DNA of 64,000 nucleotides from NCBI RefSeq assembly GCF_943734655.1, contig NC_071355.1:26294768-26358767 (forward strand), given 5' to 3'. The notes beneath the pieces are model-generated. The model saw nothing but the letters and a program-made list of their open reading frames with translations. It ran no database searches and was not told the DNA's origin. The translations under genes and the position numbers were made by a program. Source of the stretch: Sabethes cyaneus (lineage: Eukaryota > Arthropoda > Insecta > Diptera > Culicidae). Below, in pieces: positions 42,430 to 53,010 of the stretch; the stretch's first letter is position 1; the number at the start of each line of letters is the position of its first letter.

Positions 42430-42840
42430 TGACTAAAAGGATGATCAGCCCCATTGCTTTAATTGCCGCGGCATTACGCTGATCAACGCCGCCTTCAATG
42501 TGCTCTACCAGATCGTGTTACGTTGCTTATTCTCATTAGTAAGAGATTTCGTGGGGCAGGTGGGCTCTATCAGGGCCGTGATACTAAGGATCGCACTCCG
42601 ACAAATCCTCCAGAAACGTCGAGAGTACAACGTGCCCACGCTTCATATATTCGTGGATTTCAGAGCAGCGTATGATATAGTCGAACGCGAACAGCTATTG
42701 GAGTTAATATACGAGAACGGTTTTCCAGACACCCTACTTTACCTCTACAAGAGCTTCGATCAAGGAGCATACGCCGCCGCACAGAGCTGGTCCCAGTCCC
42801 AGTCCCAGTCCCAGTACTTTTCAATAGAAATATGAAAGTA
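42430..42840 (+). pseudogene. RTE-like LINE RT fragment ended by a TCCCAG repeat
   Basis: The sequence reads CRGITLINAAFNVLYQIVLR, then RIALRQILQKRREYNVPTLH, IFVDFRAAYDIVEREQLLEL and IYENGFPDTLLYLYKSF, the palm up to just past the first catalytic Asp. The frame runs into a (TCCCAG)4 microsatellite at 42790-42815 and stops. The C-terminal half is absent. Confidence 0.75.
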
Positions 42841-45800
42841 GCTACTCAATGGTGTTTGTGTTCAATGGTCTTTGATTCCGTTTTATAAACCTTTTTCAAG
42901 AAAATTCTAATCAATATAGATTCTCTGCAAGCATAAAAGTATAATACGTTTTTTTAGTATAATTTGTTGTTCGAAAATCATGAGCATTCTAAGCAAAGTG
43001 CTTTGGCAACCAAACATCATGGGATTATTATGATTATCAGAAAAAAGAATAATTCAAAACAAAACAAGCACGGCCTTTGAAGTATGCATGAAATCTCTAC
43101 GAGTCTTACTTTCAAATGTTTTTACCAGCAAAAACAAGATGTAGAGAACTGATGATTTTTGTTTCGTCAAGCTCATCCTGTTGCATAATTTTTTTTGCTG
43201 CTCTGATGCCATCCAACTGCTACTTGCATCCGCCCGTCTTTCAGGGCTTTCCTGCCTCCGCTTTTCCTTTATCTTTTCATAGAAGCTGCTCGCTTTGTCT
43301 TTCGACAGAGCGGTCCCGAGATCCCTTCGGCGTCGTCACCTTTGCTTTTACCAGCATTAGTTTCTCTCTTCCAGCGTTTTCGGCACTTTCGGAGCTTTTG
43401 TTCTCAGTCCTTCACTGCCAGTTTGCTGGCGCTGGTGTCGCCAGGTCCAATCCATTAAGTCATATCATTTTCATAATGTTGCATATGTCATTTGGAAACG
43501 GTATTTGAAGTATCTAGCTCCGGAGGGATTAGACATGCAAAATTTTGTTCTTGAAGCCCACTGCCAGTGCACTTATTCTGAAAACATGATTTTAACAGAT
43601 TATCGCTGCTTTAAGCTGATATATAATTGAAGTGAATGAACTTCTTTCTCAATTGCCAATTTCACCTCTATGAAACAAATGGCGAATAGCGAAGTCTGAA
43701 GGAAAACAGTGGGGAGGTAAACATTCTTCAAGGAGCGAAATTTGTATGCAGCTCAGCAAGGCCAAACTTAATGTTACTGCTCATGCTGAAAATGGTTTTT
43801 GAATTTCGATTATCGTATTTGTATTGATTGCATTTCGTGGCAAGCTTATGGTGTGAATTATAATAATGGTTCTACTGGCTGGCAACGCCATGGATTGCGA
43901 TTGGTGACACATCACGGCGCAAACTGTTTGTATGTTTGCGCTGTTTGTTTATGGTTGCGATTTTCACTGCTCGACTGCATCTGAGTGGGATGGGAAAACT
44001 AAAAACTACACGTCTTAGGACATGAACCATACATTGATTGAATGTCAATCGACAAGCTCCAGAATTGATTGCTTACGCTTCATTAACTTCTGTAACGAAA
44101 GGGACCTGAAATTTGAAGCTCTTTAATTGGAGAGCAATGTTCTTAAATTTTCAACATAGTGTACTCCATTAAACCACTCTTGTCAATTCGGTTCATGAAA
44201 CTTCTACAGAGAACGAACTTAATCCATTCATTCGCAATCTACATTTCCATCAATTGCTCGAAAGAATCGTATCCATCTTTGGGAATTTTCGCACCGCAGA
44301 AGAACCCATCAGTGTTACAATACCAAAGTGGTAGACAACTGTCGACCGTTCGTTCATCTTTCGTTGCCACCTCCAGTGCTAGTCACATCCCGTAAAGTCG
44401 TTTGTCGTCAATCGTAGTTTAGGATGGGGAAGAAACTTGCAATGCACTTATCCCGAATTCAGCCACGGAACGAACGGATACGTGAGTTTAAAATACTCAA
44501 GCAGTAGAAAATCCCATCGCACCATTCGCTGGTGCTGGCGCTGTCGCTGGCTGCTGTCCTGAAAGTGAAGTTACAAATAAATGAGGACAAATAAAATTCT
44601 TTTATAAACTAGTCACATTCTTGTCCGTTTGCCTCGGTGCCACCACGCATCGCATCGTTTCGGCACCCGGGAAGATGAGATCAAGCTGCAAAACCGGCGA
44701 ACAATCGGCCAAGATGGAACAAACTGTAGAAATCTGGACAAACCCATCAATTCTGGTTCCTCAAGCTCCTTTTTGCCAGCCGTTCGGTCTTCAACGGCAG
44801 GATGTCGGCTGATGCCGCAGCAGACATTCCGGTGAGAGCGAACGAGCATGTACGTGTATGGGATAGGAACCATATATAACAAAGTTTATTTCCACTTTAC
44901 AGCACAAGCACTCACACTCGCACTTGCTGGTGTCCGCATCCGATCCGGGTTGCGATTCTCGGTACGGATGTGTCGATCTTTGCGGCGGGATTCGCTTTAA
45001 GTTTGCTGAATTAGTTTTCTCTACAGGTATGCTTCCACGACCTGACTTAGTCACGAGAAGAATGACTAAACAAACGGAGACAGCGCAAACGAGAATGCTT
45101 TCGCACCTTTCAGTTAATTTCGAAAACTATTGTAGATGTATAGAAAGCGTTCGTCCAGAAGAATCACATTTTACCGAAGCTTATCTAAAACAAGAAAACG
45201 GAAAATTACGGTCAGATGGATAGTTTTCCGCTCGAAACGTGCCGGAATTGCCTGGGATCCTAGCAGTCCATAGTATGGTGCACGCATTAGTCCGATGCGA
45301 TAACCGTGAGAAATTGATACCTTCAATGTGGTGCCGAGATTTTCGACCCGGATCAAATAACGGCGTCGAGAGGGAGTCGGTCTTTGTTCGGTCCGTTACC
45401 GCTACACTGCGTGACATCGTTAGCCGAATGGAAAAGGGCAGAATTCTATTAGTTTCCGTGCTACACTGCTCACGCTGCGTATAATGGAGCTCGTGGTGGG
45501 TTACATTTTCCGAAGGGAATGGACAGAAACAAATGGCCCCCGCTTTTGGTTGGAAATGATGATGTTTGTTCTCGATACCTAATGATGGTTGCTTTCAGCA
45601 GAATCAATTTGGTTCGCAAAGTTTTCACATTAAAGCTTGAGACTTTTAAAGTAAGAAAGAATTTCAAACATTATTTAATGGATTTTATGCACTGCATTAT
45701 ACCTAATCCATGGCGCAGTTTAGTGCTAACGAGCGCATTTCTAGAAGGAGTTCTTTGACATTTCTTATAATATATTATTAACGCTTATAAATTAGCAGTT

Positions 45801-46124
45801 TTGGCCAGAACTGGCTTATATGAGAGATAAGAATGATGCTTGACATCTAAATTATTTACATAAAAACGAAAATATTCCATAAAAAAACCATAAAATATTC
45901 CATAAAAAACTGTTTATGCACAACATAGTTTAATAAAGCCACTATTGAATTGGAAAATAATATTACTAATAAAAGAATAAAAGGTAATAAAAGAAATTTT
46001 ATGTAAACATTTAGTGGACGGTAACGCTCACAAAACGAGAAAATCACAATAAAGTGAGAGGATATTAGACTATTTAAAAACCTTCGTATAAGGAAAGGAA
46101 GATTCAGGAAGATAGTGCCTTGCA
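42841..46124. other. 3.3 kb of apparently unique non-coding DNA
   Basis: No repeat end or convincing gene. Frames 43116-43508 plus and 44613-45484 overlap antisense frames and lack family motifs. Part of 43.1-43.5 kb is pyrimidine-rich. Confidence 0.35.
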
Positions 46125-47366
46125 TTACTTTACTTTAGTGGTGACGGTCCGTTATCGATCCTGAGGTCCTAGACTGCCGTTTTCAAATCCTCTCGTACAC
46201 CAGCTGAACGCGCGTCGTCCTCGACAGCGCACATTCATTTGATCCGGGGACTGCCCCGATGTCTACGATCTCTTTCCGGTTCTCTGCTGAAAGTAGTTTT
46301 GACGACTCTTTCGTCGGACATTCTGGTCACGTGCCCAGCCCACTGCCCACCGTAGCCTGCCAAATTGTACTACCTTGACTACATCAGCATATTTATTTGC
46401 GCTTCACTCCATCTTCCATGTTGCCACCAAATATTGATTCGCTCAAAACCCCTAAGCACTCGTCGATCAGCTTCCTTTAGCGTCCATGATTCATGTCCAT
46501 AAAGGGCCACTGGGAAGATTAGTGATCTGTAGAGCGCTTGTTTTGAGTGAATTTTCAAACTACGGGACTTTAGCTGGCTACATAGTCCGCAGAAACCCCG
46601 ATTTGCTCGAGCGTACCGAGGTATATGAATTCCTCAATTATTGCATATTGTACCCCATCCAGCTAACACCATTTGGACTCCCACGTTCTCTGTCAGCAAC
46701 CATGTACCTACCTCGTTTTGGCGGTGTTAATGGTAAATCTCAGTCTCGCTGCTTGTTCAAAAATCCTGAAGGCCTCTTCCACTGCTATATGGTTAATTCC
46801 GCTGATATCGACGGCATCTGCAAAATCAAGAAGCATATGAGATGAGATGAAACACGTGCCTTTCCACGTTTCCTCTTCGTATTTCACCTTACAAGGTAGT
46901 GTTGAATAGCTGGTTAGCGAGTGCATCCCTTTGCTGTCCATTTAATATAACGGAAGTGTCTGAGGCATTGTACGACTTAGCTTAACCAGTCTCGTTGGAA
47001 ACCATATTCTAGCGTTACATGCTACAGTCCATTTTGTTTGACTGAATCGTACGCCGCCTTAAAATCCACAAAGAAATGAGAGAGCACCTTATAGGCACAA
47101 TTGAGCAATGTAATGCCTCGATAGATTTTACTTTTTTAAAAAATAGGGCAAATGAGACCATCCGACCAGTCGTTATCCTTCCTCCGCATTTATTCTCAAT
47201 CCCAGATCCTGACAATGAACCGGTGGATTGCTTCGTACAGCCACTCGTTTTCCGCATTTCTTTCAGAAGCTCTGCCGGGATAGCATTCTTTCCAGCAGCC
47301 TTACCATTTTTCAATTCACTGATTGCCGTCTTAACCTCCTTTTGTGTTGGTTGCTCCACAGCTTGA
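46125..47366 (-). pseudogene. RTE-like LINE, minus strand, scrambled
   Basis: The 5' side (47366 downward) reads MEQPTQKEVKTAISELKNGK, AAGKNAIPAELLKE, the RT N-terminal block. Near 46930-46800 comes HMLLDFADAVDISGINHIAV, EEAFRIFEQAARLRFTINTA; the FADD box is FADA. Toward 46330 the minus strand reads GQWAGHVTRMSDERVVKTTF, SREPERDRRHRGSPRIK and AVEDDARSAGVREDLKTA. It ends in AAAGTAAAGTAATGCA (46123-46138 complement). Frameshifts and loss of catalytic residues make it dead. Most of the palm domain is missing between 46950 and 47100. Confidence 0.8.
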
Positions 47367-47546
47367 CCATCGTCTCACAATTCTTATCCTGTTCCTGATG
47401 ATCTTCGTGTTTACCTCTGCATACAACGACATTTGGAAGTACTTATTCTACTTGACTGCTACCGTCGTTCGCTCAGTAAACAGGTTGCACATCACAGGCA
47501 TACCTTTATCTGGGGAACAGGTGCTAAAGTTCGCACCTCGTAGTTT
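47367..47546. other. Short spacer
   Basis: No feature recognised. Confidence 0.35.
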
Positions 47547-47654
47547 CCCAAGTATCAATTTGGGTTTTATTACACACTTATGATGGCATTTAAGACTAAA
47601 ATTGGTCTTCAAAACCATCATAAAAGTACAATAAAACCCACATTGTTGCTTGGG
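47547..47654. mobile_element. CCCAAG-family MITE, 108-bp copy
   Basis: The left end CCCAAGTATCAATTTGGGTT and the right end AACCCACATTGTTGCTTGGG are near-perfect inverted repeats; a TTTTATT/AATAAAA extension continues. The centre has a short hairpin (ACCAATTTTAGTC-like). No coding. Compare 51045-51153. Confidence 0.8.
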
Positions 47655-47824
47655 TTAGCTGCTCCAGTGTGTATACCTGTAACTTCCGGTTTCATATTTT
47701 ATATAAAATTAGCTCTGCCAATTTAACATGCTTGTTTCAATCTGCTCATAATTCCCAATCCAAATTTTCTAATTCCATTTCTGAGCAAGCTGTCGACTCT
47801 TTGATTGAAAGCGCTCCAAACCTT

Positions 47825-48430
47825 CGGGTGGTGCGGTCACTCAAACGGAAAAACTTGTTCGGTCATATCTGAAACAACCTGAGTAAGCTGTCTACTGAGT
47901 GGGTGATATCCCTCCAAGTCTCTCGCTTTGCGAGGGGCGGACGGTAGAATTCTGAATTGAGAGATTGGCCATGTGAACTTGTCATCATTAAACCAGTGAC
48001 ACACGCTTCACGTAATTAGTGAGTGTCGTTGGATTAACGATGCAAGTTTTTGAGTGACATGGCCAGTCTCTCAATTCAGAACTCTAGCGGATGGGTCACT
48101 CACTCGGGAAAGCTAAACAGCTAGTTAAACAGCATAGCTAAACAGGTTTGAGCCAACTGTTAACGAGGTGACCGATTTCCCTCTAAGTCTGTCGCATAGC
48201 GACTGGGACGGACGGGTCGCTCACGGCGGAAAGCTTTCGCAATTATCTGTCAGAGAAACGGTGATGCGATCGACTGGGTGAGTTGTATCCCTCTACGTCT
48301 GGCGTCTCTCGTCTGGGACGGAAGGGTAACTCTCTCGGGAAGGCCTTTTCTAATACAACCAGAAGATTTCTCTGCAAGTGAGATAACCCTCCACTTCCCC
48401 TAGACGGAGGGGTCCCCCCTACAGGTTTGC
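47825..48430. repeat. About 115-bp tandem repeat, four diverged units
   Basis: Each unit carries GGTCACTCA-type and ATCCCTCTAAGTCTGTCGC-type words and ends near GGGACGGACGGG. Unit starts lie near 47833, 48094, 48207 and 48325. The first-to-second spacing is 261 bp because a MITE of about 140 bp sits inside the first unit. Without it the spacings are about 113-121 bp. Confidence 0.75.
47945..48086. mobile_element. 142-bp hairpin MITE inside the tandem repeat
   Basis: The left end TAGAATTCTGAATTGAGAGA and the right end TCTCTCAATTCAGAACTCTA are inverted, extending to GGCCATGT/ACATGGCC. The flanks read ACGG and GCGG, compatible with a 3-4 bp duplication. It interrupts the GGGACGGACGGG word of the repeat unit, which gives the empty-site sequence directly from the neighbouring units. 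Confidence 0.8.
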
Positions 48431-48516
48431 TCACAGATACCATGAGAAATACAACCAAGGTATTCAAAGCCAGTATTATACCGTAAATAATGGTTGCCAG
48501 GACAAAAGATTGTTAA

Positions 48517-49487
48517 CCTTCCGTTACTCGCGCTGTTGTATTTTGTATAACACTTGTAGATTTTTGGATGCCATTTTGTTTTAAAGTCACAGATCGATGT
48601 CAAACCAAAATGTATTCTTCAATGAACTTATTATGAACAAAATGACATAAATATTCAATACATTTATGCTTAAAACTGTTCAGCAAAATAAATGAGCATA
48701 AACCAAATCGCAGAAACGATGCAAGCGGCGTGTGAGGAGTACCACAAATTGGGTCTACTGGAATTTTCCCTTATTTCTTCATAAGGGAAAATGATTTCTG
48801 TATGCAGCAAAGTTATTCAACAGTTGATCATCCCGCAGGTGTGCAAAAGTTCACAATTTCATGACTTCACGGCGCTAGTGTATGGGCTAGTATTCTGAAT
48901 GTGTTCTGTCTACGGTATCTGCTTATTTGCGAAAAGAATGTCAGAAAATGTTTTAGTGAACCAAAAATGCTAGGCCGGTGAACGGAAGTTTCAAATTTTC
49001 ACACTATGTGTCATTACTGTGCAAAAAACTTTCTAAACATCCTGCCCAAATGAATCAAAACACCACATCAGCCCTACTTTCTAATCACATCTACCCTACT
49101 TTCTGCCAACAGCAGAAATGATATCATACTTTATGAGATGAAATGTTTTTTGTGAAAAACATTTAAGAAAACATGATAACTACTAGAAAAAAAATCAATA
49201 GAATGCTACATTATTTAGGAACGATAAAAGAATCTTTCCGAATGCAACAACTTATATATAGCCGCAACTGTAAGATGTATAATTTACAGCTTATTTAAGC
49301 GCCGCCTGGTGACAAACTTATAAAATTCTATCCCCCAAACGAAAGGTCTTGACCTACTGATTAACTTTGCTGAAGACAGTAACTTTCTATATAACCAGGA
49401 TTCCTAGATATTTCGAGATAAAGAGTGTTGTACAAAATACAAGGCGCGAGCATCCGTGTTATAAAAGTTGACGCGAGTAACGGAAGG
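48517..49487 (+). mobile_element. TTAA MITE family 1, copy 2 (971 bp)
   Basis: The ends CCTTCCGTTACTCGCGC and GCGAGTAACGGAAGG are perfect over 15 bp, bordered by TTAA at 48513-48516 and 49488-49491. Internal similarity to the reverse complement of copy 1 (24371-25242) is visible throughout the left half. No coding frame; presumably cross-mobilised by a piggyBac-type transposase. Its ends are better preserved than those of copy 1. Confidence 0.88.
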
Positions 49488-49491
49488 TTAA

Positions 49492-51044
49492 AAATTGAAA
49501 ACCTTTAAAAGATTAAATTTTTAACTGACCGAAATTACAAAAGGGCTCAGGCTCGATAAGCATCAGATCATTAGATGTTTGAAAAACTAAACGAAAGCAG
49601 TGCGCGAGTATCGTTTTCTGTGTTACTAATTTAAAAAATATTTTTTATTGTCGGTGAGATAAAAGGAAGGTAATTAAAAGAACAAAACTAGTGCTAAGCT
49701 TTAAAATAACAGAAAGAGCCAAAAGCGAGCAATTTACATACACGTAACAAATAAACAGACGTGGATAAAAAGATTACAAAAATAATAGTGCTGTTATACA
49801 AAAAAGAAAAAGGTAAAAATAGTTATAAGCAAATATTAAAATGGGTGAAAGTAGACTAAGGCTGGTGTGTGAAAAAGGCTAATATCTCTCGAATAGGTCC
49901 TCGAGGGATCTTTTATTTTTGGACTATTCCACAGGCGCAGAAAATCAGCGCGAACTGCTGTACCCAGCTGGGCCCGACATCGTCGAAACAAATAAATGAA
50001 GCTGACTTGCTCTTCCCTTCGCTTCATACATGAACCGACTTGTTTCATTTGTTAAACAGATCGTTTCAAGCAAGCTTCAGTTGAAGTTAGTGGCTGTTTC
50101 AATTGACACCGACTAAAGGTCAGGCACGATTTGTCGATGTTGCCTAGGTTAATTATAATATGCGTTGCATTGTAGGAATTGCTACTCAAATTCAATTAAT
50201 TTGCATTCAAAGTTGCTGACCTTCTGCTTTATATTTAATAGAAAAGTACAAATGAAAAGTTAAAACTGATAGTAATGATGAAGGGAAACCCGTTTCACTG
50301 ACGCTGACTTAAGCCAGTGTGATAGCGAAGCAGTGCTGTTTCAGTTGAAACCGAAGCTACATTGCTTCATTATTGAGTGACAATATGCAATTGAAGGTGA
50401 CGTTGCCGGGCCCTGGTACCCAGTTAGCCTGCGTGCCCGTCAACATTCGACGCAGTGCAAGAATCAGTATTCTTTGTTATCGGTTCGATTAGTAGGGACA
50501 GAGATCATTGCCATTCGGCTTCCGTGGCTGATCGTACCTGCCGCAAAAGCCCCGCTGCGGCTACGCCTTGCGGGAAGAGAAAAAAAACCCGTACCATGCA
50601 GCTATCGTATTGGTTGAAATGGTGGTCGTCATCGTCGAGACAAGATAAGTGTAAAACCAGCCTTAGATAAGTGATCTAGATTTAAGCTTTAATATTTTTG
50701 GGAGAGGGTTAATAAACCTGAAAGTTGTGTACACAATCTAGAGTTTTACCAACAGCGTCATAGTCCTAAAGTTCTATCTCCACCTTGCTTCTAAATTCCG
50801 TTGGCGAACTCGAAAGGAGTTTAAGTTCAGGTCGTTTATTTTTCCCCTGAGTGTGACCCGAATATAAACTCGAACATTTTGTTTTTGGCAGCATTATTGC
50901 TTGTTGATATTATCCTAATTAGTGGTTCGTTTCCAGCGGTTTCTGTTTGCGACGGAAACACTTATAGAATTGAGGAATAGCCGTTTTATCCGTTTTAGCA
51001 CCATTACCCTTCCCTTCCCGCTGAGCAGTTTGGTGGGTTAAATA
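49492..51044. other. 1.55 kb non-coding, no element bounded
   Basis: No MITE ends or gene recognised. Some GC-rich patches (for example 50560-50580, CCCGCTGCGGCTACGCC) stand out. The frame at 50455-50670 has a basic, Ser-rich end, and no motif. Confidence 0.35.
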
Positions 51045-51153
51045 CCCAAGTAATAATGTTAGTTTTATTTCATCCGTATCATAGTTCTCATGACCAATTT
51101 TGGTAATGAAAGCCATTATAAAAGTGTAATAAAATTCAAATTGTTGCTTGTGT
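51045..51153. mobile_element. CCCAAG-family MITE, 109-bp copy
   Basis: The left end CCCAAGTAATAATGTTAGTT and the right end TTGTTGCTTGTG are inverted, with TTTTATT/AATAAAA extensions as in the copy at 47547. The centre differs (GTTCTCATGACCAATTTTGG versus the other copy). Flank length for a target duplication is unclear. Confidence 0.7.
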
Positions 51154-51698
51154 ATGAAGCATTTTCAGGTATAACCATCAATCGTCTTCGTTTGACCTAG
51201 ATCTTCGAGGAGGCGCTAGGTTGGGGCTTGAGAGGATCAGAGCTATATTTGACGCTCCTTCCAGGTGATTCTCTCCACTTGATACCCAGTATCTTACTAA
51301 ACCTAATATTTCTGGGGATATAAGAAAAGAAAATATGAGTGTTTAATAAAACCGGATTTTTTCTTTAAAAATAGAGGTGCTCCCACATCCAACCGGAACT
51401 GAATTCTGAATTTTAATTTTTTGACCAAACACGGAAAATCTGGCAAAATTCGGCTCAAATCCGCGAAGGATGATTACATTACACAGGTTTCGGACTTTCG
51501 GAATGTGGTCATTCCAGTACATCCTAGAAGCTGTTAGTTAAACGGAAAAGAAATCCTGGTCCTGACCAGTCCTGAGTTGTGGCTACAACAAAATAAATGG
51601 GGGCCTTGATCGTTAGTTTCAAGTCAAGCATGACTCTCAAGTCATTGACAGTTGTTTCGCGTTTTAGGTGCGTCTCACGAATGGTGTAATCATGCAAA
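51154..51698. other. Non-coding spacer
   Basis: No motif recognised. Confidence 0.35.
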
Positions 51699-51700
51699 TA

Positions 51701-52461
51701 CAGGGGAACTTCGATATAACGTACATTTTGATTTTCAAGTTGTACGTTATATCGAATTGTACGTTAAATCGAAGCATACAAAAAGAATTCAAAAATATAG
51801 CATTTATTACTTTATTTTGTTACTGTCTAACTACATTTAATAAATAATGATTATATAATCCAACTAGAAGGGTGTAGCTACCTCTTTCATGATTTTTCCT
51901 GTACACAGTCCTGTATACTAACTCTTTTCAAAGAAATCATTATATTTCGCAAACGGCAAGAGACAGATAGTTACTTTATTCAGAAAAGTTGTTAATTTTG
52001 GTGCGTTCTACAACTTCTCTGATGAAAAAAAGAATTTTTGACGCATTTGAAAAAACAAAAGTTTGTATCACCCTAATAGGTAGATTCACGGTCACACTAA
52101 GAGTGTAATACGATGCGCTATATTTTAATAATAAACTTCTCTAAACACATTATCCTTGAAAAATTACGCATTTCTTACGTAATAGCCAATGATCGCGTTT
52201 TTGCAACTCAGCACCACTGTGCTGTGAAATACCCTAATTGGAACTCAGGAACATTTACCGAGGCACTAGATGGCCATTATGAATCTGTGAGATTGACAGG
52301 GTATTTAAATTATTGCGAATGAAACTTTAAATACAGTTTCTGAAGAAATTTGCAACACTTAAAAAAATGTACGTTATATCGAGGTAAATTGTACGTTATA
52401 TCGAGTGACGTTGTATCGAGGGTACGTAATGACGAGGGTACGTTATATCAAAGTTTGCCTG
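51701..52461. mobile_element. pogo-like MITE with GTACGTTATATCGA repeats (761 bp)
   Basis: The left end CAGGGGAACTTCGATATAAC and the right end TATATCAAAGTTTGCCTG are inverted; TA at 51699-51700 and 52462-52463 is the expected target duplication. The word GTACGTTATATCGA repeats near both ends: twice after the left terminus (from 51740) and at 52370, 52390 and 52439. CAGGG termini and TA duplication fit the pogo/Tigger group of Tc1/mariner. The internal 69-codon frame (52113-52322) has no transposase motif. Confidence 0.85.
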
Positions 52462-52619
52462 TACATGTTACGTTTTGCGACCCAAGGATATGACCGAGCA
52501 CATTTAGCGAAAGCTTGTTAATTCGGTTCTAATCGCCAAAGAGTTTTTTAAATCCTGTTGTATAAGGTGGGCGTCATCGGGGATTTTTACTGTATACCTA
52601 GTACATTTTCAAGTTGATA

Positions 52620-53010
52620 GCATCTGATCGTCTCAAACGTTTGAAGATCATGTTAACGTAATTCATGTACAGCAGAAATAGTAACGGTCCCAAACGACTG
52701 CATTGGGGATCGCTGAGGGTAACTGCGAAGGGCGACGAAGTGTATTCACGGATTTTGACAGACACAGTTTTGCCAGTGAGGTAGGAGCAAAGCCAGGTTA
52801 GCAGATTGTCATGAATGTATGGTATTTAAAAATGGATATCTCGTATTTTATACAGTCGAAAGCTGCAGAAAGGTCGGTTGATATGGTGTCTATTTGATAA
52901 CCTTCTAGGATCGCACGGAGAAGAACGACGTAAAAGTGGTTAAATTGGTTGTCGTCGAGTGCGAGATACAGTGTGAGCAATCTTGGATTAAAGATCAAAG
53001 ATATAGTTAC
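52620..53010 (-). pseudogene. Jockey/I-type LINE RT palm fragment, minus strand
   Basis: The minus strand reads PRLLTLYLALDDNQFNHFYV, ILEGYQIDTISTDLSAAFDC (TDLSAAFD box with the first catalytic Asp), then across a stop WLCSYLTGKTVSVKIREYTS, LSDPQCSRLGPLLFLLYMNY, where the box normally reads PQGSxLGPLLFLLYINDV. The second catalytic Asp pair (YADD) is missing beyond 52625. Frame breaks occur near 52797. Confidence 0.75.

Noticed and set aside
44600..45500. Cluster of overlapping frames of 60-99 codons on both strands
   Set aside because: No family pattern in any of them and equal openness on both strands; typical of a GC-balanced non-coding patch.
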